Source: Geobacillus thermodenitrificans subsp. thermodenitrificans DSM 465 (GTDB lineage Bacteria; Bacillota; Bacilli; Bacillales; Anoxybacillaceae). Taken from it: a DNA stretch of 64,000 nucleotides. Positions 18,313 to 26,775 of the stretch are shown here, in pieces. The translations under genes and the position numbers were made by a program. Below the pieces are notes generated by a model, which saw nothing but the letters and a program-made list of their open reading frames with translations, was not told the DNA's origin and searched no databases. Location of the stretch: NCBI RefSeq assembly GCF_000496575.1, contig NZ_AYKT01000009.1, forward strand, positions 62,001 through 126,000. The letters run 5' to 3'. How positions within the stretch are numbered: the first letter of the stretch is position 1; the number at the start of each line of letters is the position of its first letter.

Positions 18313-20061
18313 TTAACGAAGCAATTGCAATACTGCTTGTGGTTGTTGGTTGGCTTGCCATGCCTCAACGTCTTTCGACCGTTGTGTAGACTACCTCTTC
18401 ACCCTCAGCATAACCTGTTAGGGGCTGGGCGCTTTGGTTCGGCATCGGCCTCCCCTACGGGCTTCATCACCATAGCATACGCCGTAGGTGGTATGCCCTA
18501 GTCGTTGAACCTTCTCCACCCTTTCGGGACAGGAGCTCGGCTGCTGATTGCCCAATCCTTTGGCTTTTTCCGCCGTCACGTCTGCCGTTTCCAACTCCGT
18601 TGTGGCGCCAAAGGCTCTCAGGGCTTCCCAGCAATTCACCCAGTCATCCTCTTAGCTGTTTCCAGCTAAGACGCCCGCCAAACCAACCTACCGAAGCAGC
18701 TGCAACACCGCTTGCGGCAGTTGGTTTGATTGAGCCAACATCGCTTGTGATGCTTGCATCAGAATGTTGTTTTTCGTGAATTCCATCATTTCTTTGGCCA
18801 TATCAACGTCACGGATGCGGGATTCTGCTGCTGTTAAGTTTTCTGCCGAAGTGCCTAAGTTGTTAATCGTATGTTCGAGACGGTTTTGATAAGCACCAAG
18901 TTTTGAACGTTCTGCAGAAACTTGTTTAATAGCATTATCAATAGAGGTAATGGCTTCTTCTGCTCCAGACGTAGAAGTGATATCTACATCACTCACCCCA
19001 AGAGCTTGCGAAGACATATTATTAATGCCTACATTCATCGTCTGGCCCTCATTAGCTCCTATATGCATCAACAATGAATTATCTACAATTGTAATTGTGG
19101 TATTACCGTTAGCAATGTTGTAGTTGAAAGAAAGTTTTAACCCTGCAATTTCGACTTCAGATCTGTTAAAATCTGTTACTGTGACAGTAGCAATAGTATC
19201 CGAATCTTTCATTAAGGTAAAAGTATGGTCGCCTTCGACGTCAAAAGATACCGTACCGTTTCCCGTAACTTTTGTTGTGTCAAAAGTTATTCCCGCTAAT
19301 GTAATCGAAGAAGTACCTGAACCTACACCAACATTATTCTGTTTAGCCACTACCTCACCAGTAGCTGCATCAACCAAAGTAAATACCTTCTTACCACTAT
19401 TTTGAGCATCATCAGCTATTTTAAGTTGATAGCTACCATATTTAACTTTTGCTTCCTCACCTGCTTGGATACTTATATCACTGTCCCCCATTCCAGTACC
19501 GGCATCAACAATGTTAGTGACCTCCTGGTTGTCTGTGTCAGTAACTTGTAAGGTATACGCTCCACTAGCTAATCTCGCATTTACGACTTCCACATTACCA
19601 ATATTGGCTTCATTAGTTTCTCCTACAGTCGCTGTGATCGCTACATTTCCATTTAAAAGTTTCTTCGTATTAAACTCAGTAGTTTCAGAAATTCTATCAA
19701 TTTCGTCTTTCAACTGATTGATCTCTTTTTGAATTTCAGCACGGTCATCTGCAGTATTAGTATCGTTCGCAGCTTGCACTGCCAGCTCCCGCATCCGTTG
19801 CAAAATCGAGTGGGTCTCATTCAATGCTCCCTCTGCCGTTTGGATCAGTGAGATTGCGTCTTGCGCATTTTTAGAAGCCATTTCCAGACCACGAATTTGC
19901 CCTCTCATTTTTTCGGAGATTGCCAAGCCTGCCGCGTCATCGCCCGCGCGGTTAATGCGCAGACCAGAAGACAGTTTTTCCATGTTTTTCGTTGCAGCGC
20001 CTTGACCGATCGTCAGTTGGCGATACGTGTTCAACGCCGCGATGTTGTGGTTGATTCGCAT
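18313..20061 (-). CDS. hag: Flagellin, large form, interrupted by a group I intron
   Basis: Spliced reading: exon 1 is 20061-18733 and exon 2 is 18357-18313, giving 457 residues. Without splicing the frame stops at 18688 and also gives 457 residues. The N-terminal D0/D1 domain (MRINHNIAALNTYRQLTIGQ, residues 1-140) and C-terminal D1/D0 domain (about 355-457) are conserved flagellin, and the middle (about 140-350) is a variable Thr/Val-rich surface region. The ATG at 20061 follows AAGGAGGAAG. The spliced C-terminus ends QANQQPQAVLQLLR, the unspliced one QSNQLPQAVLQLLR. A SigD promoter, a CsrA-binding hairpin in the leader and a terminator after exon 2 complete the unit. Whether splicing is efficient cannot be told from sequence. 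Confidence 0.88.
18358..18732 (-). ncRNA. Group I self-splicing intron in flagellin gene
   Basis: This 375-nt segment has the conserved group I core on the minus strand: a P-like element GAATTGCTGGGAA, a Q-like GGGCAATCAGCAGCC, an R element GTTCAACGACTAG and an S element with TAGTC. P7 forms between GACTA (18503-18499) and TAGTC (18393-18389). P8 is GCATA/TATGC (18496-18492, 18479-18475), P9 is CAACG/CGTTG (18384-18380, 18370-18366) and a P2 hairpin is TCTTAGCTG/CAGCTAAGA (18671-18663, 18658-18650). The proposed 5' exon ends in T and the intron ends in G, as required. No homing endonuclease is encoded. Exact boundaries are inferred from the reading frame. A 10-bp pairing between 18728-18719 and 18688-18679 with a U.G pair offers an alternative 5' site after 18719. 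Confidence 0.88.
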
Positions 20062-20067
20062 CGTTTC

Positions 20068-20105
20068 TTCCTCCTTGAACTGTTTTTTTCCACGTCCTTG
20101 TGGAA
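20068..20105 (-). promoter_or_regulatory. CsrA-binding region in the flagellin leader
   Basis: In the leader RNA a hairpin TTCCAC-AAGGAC-GTGGAA (20105-20088) presents GGA in its loop within ACAAGGACGT, close to the CsrA consensus. The ribosome site CAAGGAGGAAG (20078-20068) supplies a second GGA site. B. subtilis hag has the same two-site design, and csrA and fliW lie directly upstream here. Confidence 0.82.
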
Positions 20106-20162
20106 CGCGCTGGCACAGGGCGAAAGTCGGCCGCCTTTCGCCATATGCCACGCTCATTATTT

Positions 20163-20188
20163 ATATCGGCTCATTTTTTGAAAGTTTA
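20163..20188 (-). promoter_or_regulatory. SigD promoter of the large flagellin
   Basis: On the minus strand TAAA (20188-20185), 14 nt, then GCCGATAT (20170-20163), a full SigD match. The predicted leader is about 95 nt. Confidence 0.88.
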
Positions 20189-20220
20189 ATAGAGAAAGAG
20201 AAAAAATTTTTTGGCGGGAC

Positions 20221-20244
20221 GAAAAAAGCGCCGTTTGGGCGCTT
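20221..20244 (-). terminator. Terminator of csrA
   Basis: AAGCGCC (20226-20232) pairs with GGCGCTT (20238-20244); on the minus strand TTTT follows. It isolates hag from the flgM-csrA operon. Confidence 0.8.
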
Positions 20245-20249
20245 GGGGG

Positions 20250-20489
20250 TTATGGTCGTTTCCATTGCTTCAGCTTGGCGGTCAGTGCGGCGAGCGACGC
20301 TTCGGACGCTTCGGAGGCGGCGCTGTTTTCCGCTTGAATGGCGAGGTATACTTCTTTGCGATGGATGTCGATGTGCTTGGGCGCGTTGATGCCGAGCTTC
20401 ACTTGGTCGCCTTGGATGGCGAGGACGGTAATTTCGATGTCATCACCAATTTGAATCGCTTCTTTCAGTTTGCGTGTTAGGACAAGCAT
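20250..20489 (-). CDS. csrA: Carbon storage regulator CsrA, flagellin translation repressor
   Basis: The protein has 79 residues, starting [20 protein letters not shown] and containing the conserved [19 protein letters not shown] stretch with the RNA-contacting residues. It has a slightly extended Ala/Ser-rich C-terminus. CsrA dimers bind GGA hairpins and block ribosome access; the target next door is the hag leader. It is the last gene of the flgM-flgN-flgK-flgL-yviE-fliW-csrA operon, with GGAGG before the ATG. Confidence 0.96.
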   Translation of the reverse strand: MLVLTRKLKEAIQIGDDIEITVLAIQGDQVKLGINAPKHIDIHRKEVYLAIQAENSAASEASEASLAALTAKLKQWKRP

Positions 20490-20501
20490 CGGGCCGCCTC
20501 C

Positions 20502-20936
20502 TTATTTCGCCACTTTTTCTGGGAAGAGGCGATGTTTCGTTCGGTACGTGGTGTTCGTTAAAATGATTTGCTTGCCGAGTCGTTTGCAGACGTGGATGAC
20601 CACAGGCGCCTGCAAGTTGGCGGTCGTATGGTCAAACGGATCGGCAACGGTGAGGATGACATACACCGCGACGTCGCGTTCGCTTTCGATCTCAAGCTGT
20701 TCGACCGTTGTCTCGTCGAGTTCAAACTCGTACGACGGAAAGCATGAAAACGGCTCGATCAACACAAATCCAAGCGCAGGCGTATCGACCGACTGCAAGA
20801 TGACAAACGGTGTGTCGGCAAGTGGGAGAAGGACGAACCGCTTCTCATCCGCAAATCCTGGCAAGCCATGTGGGAAATGGATAATGTCTTCTTCCTTCAC
20901 CACCACGGTTCCGTGGTATTTGGTGTCGATATTCAT
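20502..20936 (-). CDS. fliW: Flagellar assembly factor FliW
   Basis: The protein has 144 residues from the ATG at 20936, preceded by AGGAGGAACC. It shows the conserved start MNIDTKYHGTVVV, the FPHGLPGFADEKRFVLLPL segment and the acidic end of a FliW beta-barrel. FliW binds either flagellin or CsrA; when free flagellin falls, FliW sequesters CsrA and hag translation resumes. Confidence 0.95.
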   Translation of the reverse strand: MNIDTKYHGTVVVKEEDIIHFPHGLPGFADEKRFVLLPLADTPFVILQSVDTPALGFVLIEPFSCFPSYEFELDETTVEQLEIESERDVAVYVILTVADPFDHTTANLQAPVVIHVCKRLGKQIILTNTTYRTKHRLFPEKVAK

Positions 20937-20956
20937 GAATGGTTCCTCCTGCTTTG

Positions 20957-21511
20957 TCAAATGACGACGTCAATGCGAAGCGACGGGTGTTGGGCAAGAT
21001 CGATTTGGACAGCTCCTCGTTGGTAGTGGATGATCGGCTCATGTCGTTTCACGTCGATACGCGGCGGTTGGATGCGCCAATCGATGTCAAGTCGCCCAGG
21101 TTCGTAGCCAATCTTGACGCTGAACGGCGGCGGAACGAAGGCGATATTGAACTCAAGTGGCGGGTCTTCACTGTTTACGACGGCTTGGTCGACGATCGGG
21201 TTACCGCCATTTTCAATGCGCATCAGCTCATCACCTTGGCTGGCGGTGCGGGCGATATAGTTGAGCACGGCTTGCCGACCATCTTCGGCGCCATCCCGAA
21301 TGAACTCAAACACATGCTTATTGTTCATCGCCGCCCATGCCCGTGACTGGTCGATCGTCAAGCGCGCAGGAACAGAAGCGATGTTCATCTCTGCAGGCGG
21401 CTGTGCAATCGTCAGCTCGGCGGGCGGTTGGGTGATGTCAAGCCGCGCGGGTGTCGTCGAAATCGCCAACCTCGCATACGTCGCTTCCATCCTCAGTTGT
21501 GGGACACGCAT
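20957..21511 (-). CDS. yviE: YviE-like protein (DUF6470)
   Basis: The protein has 184 residues and lies between flgL and fliW, the position of B. subtilis yviE. The N-terminal half contains repeated short beta-strand units of the type ARLxIxxxPAxLxI (about residues 14-60). No signal peptide or membrane segment is present and the function is unknown. AAGGAGG precedes the ATG. Confidence 0.85.
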   Translation of the reverse strand: MRVPQLRMEATYARLAISTTPARLDITQPPAELTIAQPPAEMNIASVPARLTIDQSRAWAAMNNKHVFEFIRDGAEDGRQAVLNYIARTASQGDELMRIENGGNPIVDQAVVNSEDPPLEFNIAFVPPPFSVKIGYEPGRLDIDWRIQPPRIDVKRHEPIIHYQRGAVQIDLAQHPSLRIDVVI

Positions 21512-21617
21512 GTCTTTCCTCCTTTCGAAGGTTGGATGGACACCACCGCGCGAAAAGAAACAGTGACCGCTAGGCTTTGGCGTGAAAAACTAGACGACCC
21601 ATCAACGAAACGCTAGC

Positions 21618-22511
21618 TTAGCGCAAAAAGTCAACCAGCGTCGGCTGAATGATGCGCGCGCCGACCGCCAACGCGGCGCGGTGGACGCTTTCTTGTGTTT
21701 TCAAGTCAATGATGACTTTCTCAAGATCAACGTCTTCGTTGTCCGACAATATTTTTTCCGCGATTACTTGTTGTCCATCGACGCGGTCTTCCATCAGCTC
21801 GATCCGGTTCATGCGCGCGCCAAGTTCAGCGCGGACGCCAAGCAAATGGGTCAAATGGTTGTCGAGCTTGTCCAAATAGCCCGTCAATTCATCCCCTGTC
21901 GTACTCGGATTTTCTAAAGAAGCAGCCAGCTTCTGCAAGTCGGAAAACAATCCGTTGCCCGCCCCAAACGCCGTGCTGGGCGGAATGTTGACGGGAATGT
22001 AAACGCCTTTGGCCAACTCGATGTTCAACTGTTGGTCATTCGTTGACACGGTGATCGTCCCGTCCGCGTTCACCTTGACGGGCGGTTCGGTCGTGTGAGC
22101 GCCGTTGAAGATATATTTGTCGCCGACTTTCGTATTGGCGAGCGTCACCAAATGTTCCGTCAGCTGGCGCACTTCTTTAGCGATCGACTGGCGCTGTGTC
22201 TCTTCGTACGTATCGTTGCTCGCCTGAACGACGAGCTCACGGATGCGTTGCAACGCCTGAGTCGCCTTATCGAGAGCGGCATCGGAGTTTTCAACCCAGT
22301 TGTACGCTTCCGAGAAATTGCGTTTAAACTGCTCGACTTCGGCTAAGTTCGAGCGATAGGCGATCCCTTTCATCGCTACGACTGGATCATCGGACGGGCG
22401 GGTGATTTTTTTGCCCGTCGACAATTGTGTTTGATATTGATCCAATTTTTCATAGCTTCGAGTGATTTGTTTCAGCATATTATTCGCTAACATGCTTTGT
22501 GTAATGCGCAT
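21618..22511 (-). CDS. flgL: Hook-filament junction protein FlgL (HAP3)
   Basis: The protein has 297 residues from the ATG at 22511 (MRITQSMLANNMLKQITRSY), 9 nt after flgK. It has flagellin-like terminal helices with LSTGKKITRPSDDPV near the N-terminus. The C-terminal helix contains VIIDLKTQESVHRAALAVGA. Together with FlgK it connects hook and filament. Confidence 0.95.
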   Translation of the reverse strand: MRITQSMLANNMLKQITRSYEKLDQYQTQLSTGKKITRPSDDPVVAMKGIAYRSNLAEVEQFKRNFSEAYNWVENSDAALDKATQALQRIRELVVQASNDTYEETQRQSIAKEVRQLTEHLVTLANTKVGDKYIFNGAHTTEPPVKVNADGTITVSTNDQQLNIELAKGVYIPVNIPPSTAFGAGNGLFSDLQKLAASLENPSTTGDELTGYLDKLDNHLTHLLGVRAELGARMNRIELMEDRVDGQQVIAEKILSDNEDVDLEKVIIDLKTQESVHRAALAVGARIIQPTLVDFLR

Positions 22512-22520
22512 CCTCTTCAC

Positions 22521-24107
22521 CTACCTTCCGACCACACCCATACCGTTGATAATTTTATCAAGCATCTCGTCAATCGCGGTAATTTGACGCGCCGCGGCGT
22601 TATAGGCGTGCTGGAATTTGATCATGTTCATCATCTCTTCATCAAGCGACACTGCGCTTACCGATTGTCGCCTTTCTTCCACCGACTGGCGCAACGTTTC
22701 GCTATTACTTTTCATCCGATTCGCCTGCTCGCCAGCGACGCCAAGCTGCCCAATCCAGCCTTGGTAGTTCGTTTCAATCGTGCCTGAGATAAGCGGCAAT
22801 CCGAGCGAGGCAAGATCCACCGAGATCCCATCTTGCAGCGAAACGGTTGTATTGGATAAAAGCAAGCTGCGGACGTTGGCGAGATTGATGGCGTTGTTTC
22901 CGTTTCCTGACTCCTTGTCTCTCGTCGCCGCGGCGATGTTGTCCAAATCATCGATATCCGAGGCAAGCTCAATTGTTTTCGCCGCACCGTTCACTTGGTC
23001 AAGTCCGGAAAAAAACGCAAGCCCCTTGTTTCCGTTCAATCCATAGCCTTGTTCGTGGACAGCGTTAAACAACGTGCCAAACGTATAAGCGAGTTTGTCC
23101 AAATTGGCGAGCATCTCCGGATACAGTCCTTTCACGTTCCCGTTGGCTCCGTTTTCGTAGTATCCATATCCTTCGATCAGTCCGCGCAACTTACCGCTTG
23201 GAAGATTGGAAAACGAAATAGATTCTCCTCCAACATAGAGTGTTCCAATGCCTTCACTAGGCGGCATTTCCTTTACACCATCACCATCCACGTCACTGCC
23301 ATCCGGGAAGGAAATAGACGAAGCTGTACGTCCTTGGACGAGATACACTTTTTCATTGCCGTTGAGGATATATACATCATACATCCCTTCCGCCGCTGGC
23401 AAGGCGTTGCCACCAACGGGGTGTTTCTCGACTTGAATATCGATGAACTTCGAGAGCTCGTCAACCAACCGATCGCGCTCGTCATATAAGTCGTTCGGCA
23501 AATAGCCGTTCGGCTCGATTTCGGCAATTTGTGCGTTTAATTTGCTGATTTGGTCCAGAATAGAATTGATCTTCGTCACCGTCACCCCGATTTGCGTGCC
23601 GATGTCCGTACGGATTTGCGTCAGTGAATTCGATAAATAATGGAACGTCTCGACGACGGCAAGACCGCGCTGGCGGACGACAGAGCGCGCCCCTTCGTTT
23701 TCCGGGTGGGTGCTCAAGTCTTGGAGGGCTTGCCAAAACTGGTCCATCGTTTTGGCGAGGCCGCTGTCGGACGGTTCGTTCATAATGTCTTCCATTTTCG
23801 CCACCGCGTCGGCGCGTGCTTCCCAGTAGCCGAGCTTACTGTTTTCGCCGCGGTATTGGATGTCCAAAAAGTATTCACGCACCCGTTCGACCGACGCCGC
23901 CTCCACCCCTGTCCCCATTTGCCCCGGGATGTTCGGGCGATTGAGCCCAGGCGTTGGGAACGGCGTTGTCGCCTCGAGTTGAACACGCTGGCGTGTGTAT
24001 CCTTCCGTATTGGCATTGGCAATATTATGTCCTGTCGTATACAACGCCGCTTGCTGGGCCATCATGGCGCGCCGAGCGGCTTCTAGTCCGTGGAATGTCG
24101 AGAGCAT
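22521..24107 (-). CDS. flgK: Hook-filament junction protein FlgK (HAP1)
   Basis: The protein has 528 residues from the ATG at 24107 (MLSTFHGLEAARRAMMAQQ) after GAGGGGGGAG. The N-terminal rod-type motif TTGHNIANANTEGYTRQRV and the C-terminal FQHAYNAAARQITAIDEM helix are conserved. It forms the first junction zone on the hook and its export follows completion of the hook. Confidence 0.95.
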   Translation of the reverse strand: MLSTFHGLEAARRAMMAQQAALYTTGHNIANANTEGYTRQRVQLEATTPFPTPGLNRPNIPGQMGTGVEAASVERVREYFLDIQYRGENSKLGYWEARADAVAKMEDIMNEPSDSGLAKTMDQFWQALQDLSTHPENEGARSVVRQRGLAVVETFHYLSNSLTQIRTDIGTQIGVTVTKINSILDQISKLNAQIAEIEPNGYLPNDLYDERDRLVDELSKFIDIQVEKHPVGGNALPAAEGMYDVYILNGNEKVYLVQGRTASSISFPDGSDVDGDGVKEMPPSEGIGTLYVGGESISFSNLPSGKLRGLIEGYGYYENGANGNVKGLYPEMLANLDKLAYTFGTLFNAVHEQGYGLNGNKGLAFFSGLDQVNGAAKTIELASDIDDLDNIAAATRDKESGNGNNAINLANVRSLLLSNTTVSLQDGISVDLASLGLPLISGTIETNYQGWIGQLGVAGEQANRMKSNSETLRQSVEERRQSVSAVSLDEEMMNMIKFQHAYNAAARQITAIDEMLDKIINGMGVVGR

Positions 24108-24118
24108 CGTTCTCCCCC

Positions 24119-24586
24119 TCACGCTTTCGATTCAAACAGCGGGCGGTCTGGCGATGGCGCGTACTCTTGTGTGCGGCTGTAAGTGGACGGCGTTGGGGCG
24201 AATGTCTCGATCATGGCCGTAACGAACTGGAGCGACTGCTCAATGAGCTGGCGGTTTAACTCATTGGCCTCGGCCAACGAGTTGACCGCCGCCATCAACC
24301 GCTCCCCGCATTCGCGCAACTGTTGGCGCTCTTTCCCGTTCGCCATCGCTTGGCATGCGTCGATCGTCACCGATTCGTCACCAAGCCTCTCCTTCAGCCA
24401 GCGCCGCCGCCGTTCTTCGAGTTGACGAATGGCAAAAAGATGCTTTTGTTCGTCAGCAAGAAGTGCCGATAGTGCCTCGATGTCGTTTTTCTTCAACACT
24501 TCCGTTTTCCGCCGCGCTAGCACTAACAAGCTTTCATGCAACTCGACATGCGCCCGCAATAGATGAATGAGTTCGGCAAATGTCAT
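24119..24586 (-). CDS. flgN: FlgN-family export chaperone (YvyG)
   Basis: The protein has about 155 residues, an all-helical coiled-coil protein without membrane segments. It lies between flgM and flgK, where B. subtilis has yvyG/flgN. FlgN chaperones FlgK and FlgL for type III export. The start may be ATG 24586 or the GTG directly before it. Confidence 0.88.
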   Translation of the reverse strand: MTFAELIHLLRAHVELHESLLVLARRKTEVLKKNDIEALSALLADEQKHLFAIRQLEERRRRWLKERLGDESVTIDACQAMANGKERQQLRECGERLMAAVNSLAEANELNRQLIEQSLQFVTAMIETFAPTPSTYSRTQEYAPSPDRPLFESKA

Positions 24587-24601
24587 CACAAACCGCTTCC
24601 T

Positions 24602-24868
24602 TTATCGGTGATTTCGGTAATAGTCGATCATCCGTTTCGCGACCGCCTTCGGGTCGACCGTATACGTACCGTTTTCAATTTGTTGACGTAGCTCCTCCAG
24701 TTTCGCCTGCCGCGCCTGTTCCCAGCTTGCCGCTTCTTGCAGTTCCTTCGCTTCTTTCGAAATTTCCACTTGGTCTCCAGACGCCTTCCTTGCCGCTAAC
24801 CGCTCGGTTTTGGTCAGTTGGCGTTGATACGGATTGACGTTCATCGGACCAATATGGTGGATTTTCAT
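24602..24868 (-). CDS. flgM: Anti-sigma factor FlgM
   Basis: The protein has 88 residues from the ATG at 24868 (MKIHHIGPMNVNPYQRQ) after GAGGTG. The C-terminal helical part (EELRQQIENGTYTVDPKAVAKRM) is the conserved SigD-binding region. FlgM holds SigD inactive until the hook-basal body is finished. It is the first gene of its operon, behind a SigD promoter, giving feedback. Confidence 0.94.
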   Translation of the reverse strand: MKIHHIGPMNVNPYQRQLTKTERLAARKASGDQVEISKEAKELQEAASWEQARQAKLEELRQQIENGTYTVDPKAVAKRMIDYYRNHR

Positions 24869-24915
24869 CGCGTTCACCTCGCTTGACCGGCGCTGTTCAT
24901 ATCGTGCTATCGTTT

Positions 24916-24942
24916 ATATCGGAACGTTGGTGAAAATGTTTA
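24916..24942 (-). promoter_or_regulatory. SigD promoter of the flgM operon
   Basis: On the minus strand TAAA (24942-24939), 15 nt, TCCGATAT (24923-24916). The -35 overlaps the yvyF stop codon. Confidence 0.85.
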
Positions 24943-25362
24943 GTTCTTTTTATTTTTATCTTCTTGTTCTTGAATGTAATAAGTGATGTAGCGCGAACGG
25001 GCATTCTGGTCTTTTCTCGCCTCCATTTGGCGTAAATCTTTCTGCAGCTTGCCTAAACAGTTGGCGCACAGCCGTCCCTCACGAATCATCGTCCCGCAGG
25101 ATTCGCAAGGATAGGTCAGATTCGGGAAGCGAACGAGCTGCAGCCGTCCTTCGCGAATCCATTTCGTAATGAGCTTTTCTGCCACTCCTGTCGCCTCGAC
25201 GATTTGCGCCATCGTTGCTGTTCGGTTTTCCCGTTTGCGCAAAAACGTGTAGACACGTTCGAACTGTCGCTCTTCCTCTTGATAACATGATTCACAAACG
25301 TCACGAGTCGACATTCTAACAAACAACCGCCCGCACTTGGTGCAGTTCGCTAATTCCGCCAC
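24940..25362 (-). CDS. yvyF: YvyF-like flagellar operon protein
   Basis: The protein has 140 residues starting at GTG 25362. Two zinc-ribbon-like Cys pairs are present: CTKCGRLF with CESC near the N-terminus and CESCGTMI with CANC in mid-protein. Between them lies a short winged-helix-like segment (ATMAQIVEATGVAEKLITKW). In B. subtilis yvyF lies between comFC and flgM and its role in SigD-dependent expression is not fully settled. Here the comF genes are separated from it by the five-gene module at 25396-30090. Confidence 0.85.
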   Translation of the reverse strand: MAELANCTKCGRLFVRMSTRDVCESCYQEEERQFERVYTFLRKRENRTATMAQIVEATGVAEKLITKWIREGRLQLVRFPNLTYPCESCGTMIREGRLCANCLGKLQKDLRQMEARKDQNARSRYITYYIQEQEDKNKKN

Positions 25363-25395
25363 CGTTTTCCCCCTCCCGATTGCCCAATCAAACGG

Positions 25396-25833
25396 TTACG
25401 TATAAATATTAATAATGAGCCCTTGAATCTCGCCGACAAGCCGTAGAATGTCCAACCCTTTTTGTTCTTTTTTCAACACTTCGTTCGTTAATTCAATCAG
25501 CTTTTGGTCAACCTCTTTAACAAGTTTATAGATGCGTGCCCGTCCGCCACGGCTGAATCCGCGCTGTTCTTCCAGCTGGAGGCCGTTTTTCACGGCGTCA
25601 TCCAAAAAGGATCGAACGAGCTGCTTATATTTGCGCAAATCTTCAACGGTCCGCGATTCAGCAAGCTTTTTCCCTTGTTCTTCGATTTGTCGGACTTGCT
25701 CGTTGATCCGCTCCCATAGGCCATCACGGCGCGTCTTCGCCATCACCTCAGTAAATGACACCGATTCCATCGCCGTGTTGTCCTTGCGGCTGACGTTCGC
25801 GATACTGGCGCGCGTTACTTTTTGCACTTCCAT
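25396..25833 (-). CDS. yaaR: YaaR family protein (DUF327)
   Basis: The protein has 145 residues, helical, with the DUF327 pattern (SFTEVMAKTRRDGLWERINE; LVRSFLDDAVKNGLQLEEQRGF; ARIYKLVKEVDQKLIELT). In most bacilli yaaR sits near the origin next to tmk; its presence between flagellin and yvyF is unusual. The function is unknown. Association with flagellar genes in this group suggests a motility-related role, an inference from context only. Confidence 0.85.
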   Translation of the reverse strand: MEVQKVTRASIANVSRKDNTAMESVSFTEVMAKTRRDGLWERINEQVRQIEEQGKKLAESRTVEDLRKYKQLVRSFLDDAVKNGLQLEEQRGFSRGGRARIYKLVKEVDQKLIELTNEVLKKEQKGLDILRLVGEIQGLIINIYT

Positions 25834-25876
25834 TGCCTTTCACCTCTTGTTATGACCATTATCGCACAATCATAGC

Positions 25877-25904
25877 AAAAGGGCGAGGCGTTATTGCCCC
25901 GCCC
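25877..25904 (-). terminator. Terminator of the second flagellin
   Basis: GGGCGAGGC (25881-25889) pairs with GCCCCGCCC (25896-25904); on the minus strand TTTTGC follows. Confidence 0.85.
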
Positions 25905-25917
25905 ACTGCGGACTCAA

Positions 25918-26754
25918 TTAGCTTTTTAGCAGCTGCAAAATCCCTTGCGGCAGCTGGTTCGATTGCGCGAGCATCGCCTGCGCCGCTTGCGTCAAAATGT
26001 TGTTTTTCGTAAACTCCGCCATCTCCATCGCCATATCCGTATCACGGATGCGGGATTCGGCAGAAGTTAAGTTTTCCGTTGCGGCTGTTAAGTTGTTGAT
26101 TGTGTGCTCGAGGCGGTTTTGATAGGCACCCATTTTAGAACGTGATTGGGAAACAGAGACAATGGCTTTATCCAACCTGCCAATTGCCTTTTGAGCGTCC
26201 TCAACTTCTTTGATACTTAAATCGCTGATGTCGACCTTATTTTCTCCAAGAGAATCTGTTAACTGCTTCTTCCAAGACATCGTCAACGTTTGTCCATTAT
26301 TGGGGCCAATCTGAATCTGAATCTTAATATTATTTTGGTCAGAGTCAAGAATTTTCATAGTATTGAATTGCGTATCCTTACCTATTTGGTCAATTGCCGC
26401 CTTCAACTGTTGAAACTCACTGTCAAGAGCCTCGCGGTCCGTGTCTTGGTTTGTACCATTCGCCGCTTGCACGGCCAGTTCGCGCATCCGCTGCAAGATA
26501 CTATGGACTTCGTTTAACGCCCCTTCCGCCGTTTGGATCAATGAGATGGCATCCAACGCGTTGCGTTCTGCCATTTGCAAGCCCCGAATTTGCGAGCGCA
26601 TTTTTTCCGAAATGGCGAGTCCCGCCGCATCATCGGCCGCACGGTTGATACGCAAGCCCGACGAGAGGCGCTCTAAGTTTTTCGAAATGCTCGACTGGTT
26701 GGCCGCTAAGTTGCGATAGGCGTTCAGCGCTTGAATGTTATGGTTAATTCGCAT
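25918..26754 (-). CDS. Flagellin, short form
   Basis: The protein has 278 residues, close to the length of B. subtilis Hag. The start MRINHNIQALNAYRNLAANQ is at the ATG at 26754, chosen because the AAAGGAG site is too close to the ATG at 26760. The N- and C-terminal helices are conserved (QAAQAMLAQSNQLPQGILQLLKS at the end, shown here in part as NQLPQGILQLLKS) and the central variable region is short. It is 21 nt downstream of a FliS-like gene. No CsrA hairpin like that of the large flagellin is seen in its leader and no intron is present. Confidence 0.93.
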   Translation of the reverse strand: MRINHNIQALNAYRNLAANQSSISKNLERLSSGLRINRAADDAAGLAISEKMRSQIRGLQMAERNALDAISLIQTAEGALNEVHSILQRMRELAVQAANGTNQDTDREALDSEFQQLKAAIDQIGKDTQFNTMKILDSDQNNIKIQIQIGPNNGQTLTMSWKKQLTDSLGENKVDISDLSIKEVEDAQKAIGRLDKAIVSVSQSRSKMGAYQNRLEHTINNLTAATENLTSAESRIRDTDMAMEMAEFTKNNILTQAAQAMLAQSNQLPQGILQLLKS

Positions 26755-26775
26755 GGACATTCACTCCTTTAGTCC

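Noticed and set aside
18418-18639. A 73-codon frame inside the flagellin intron, as a possible homing endonuclease or maturase
   Set aside because: It has no ribosome site or LAGLIDADG, GIY-YIG or HNH motif, and its sequence is explained by the conserved RNA core elements P3 to P8.
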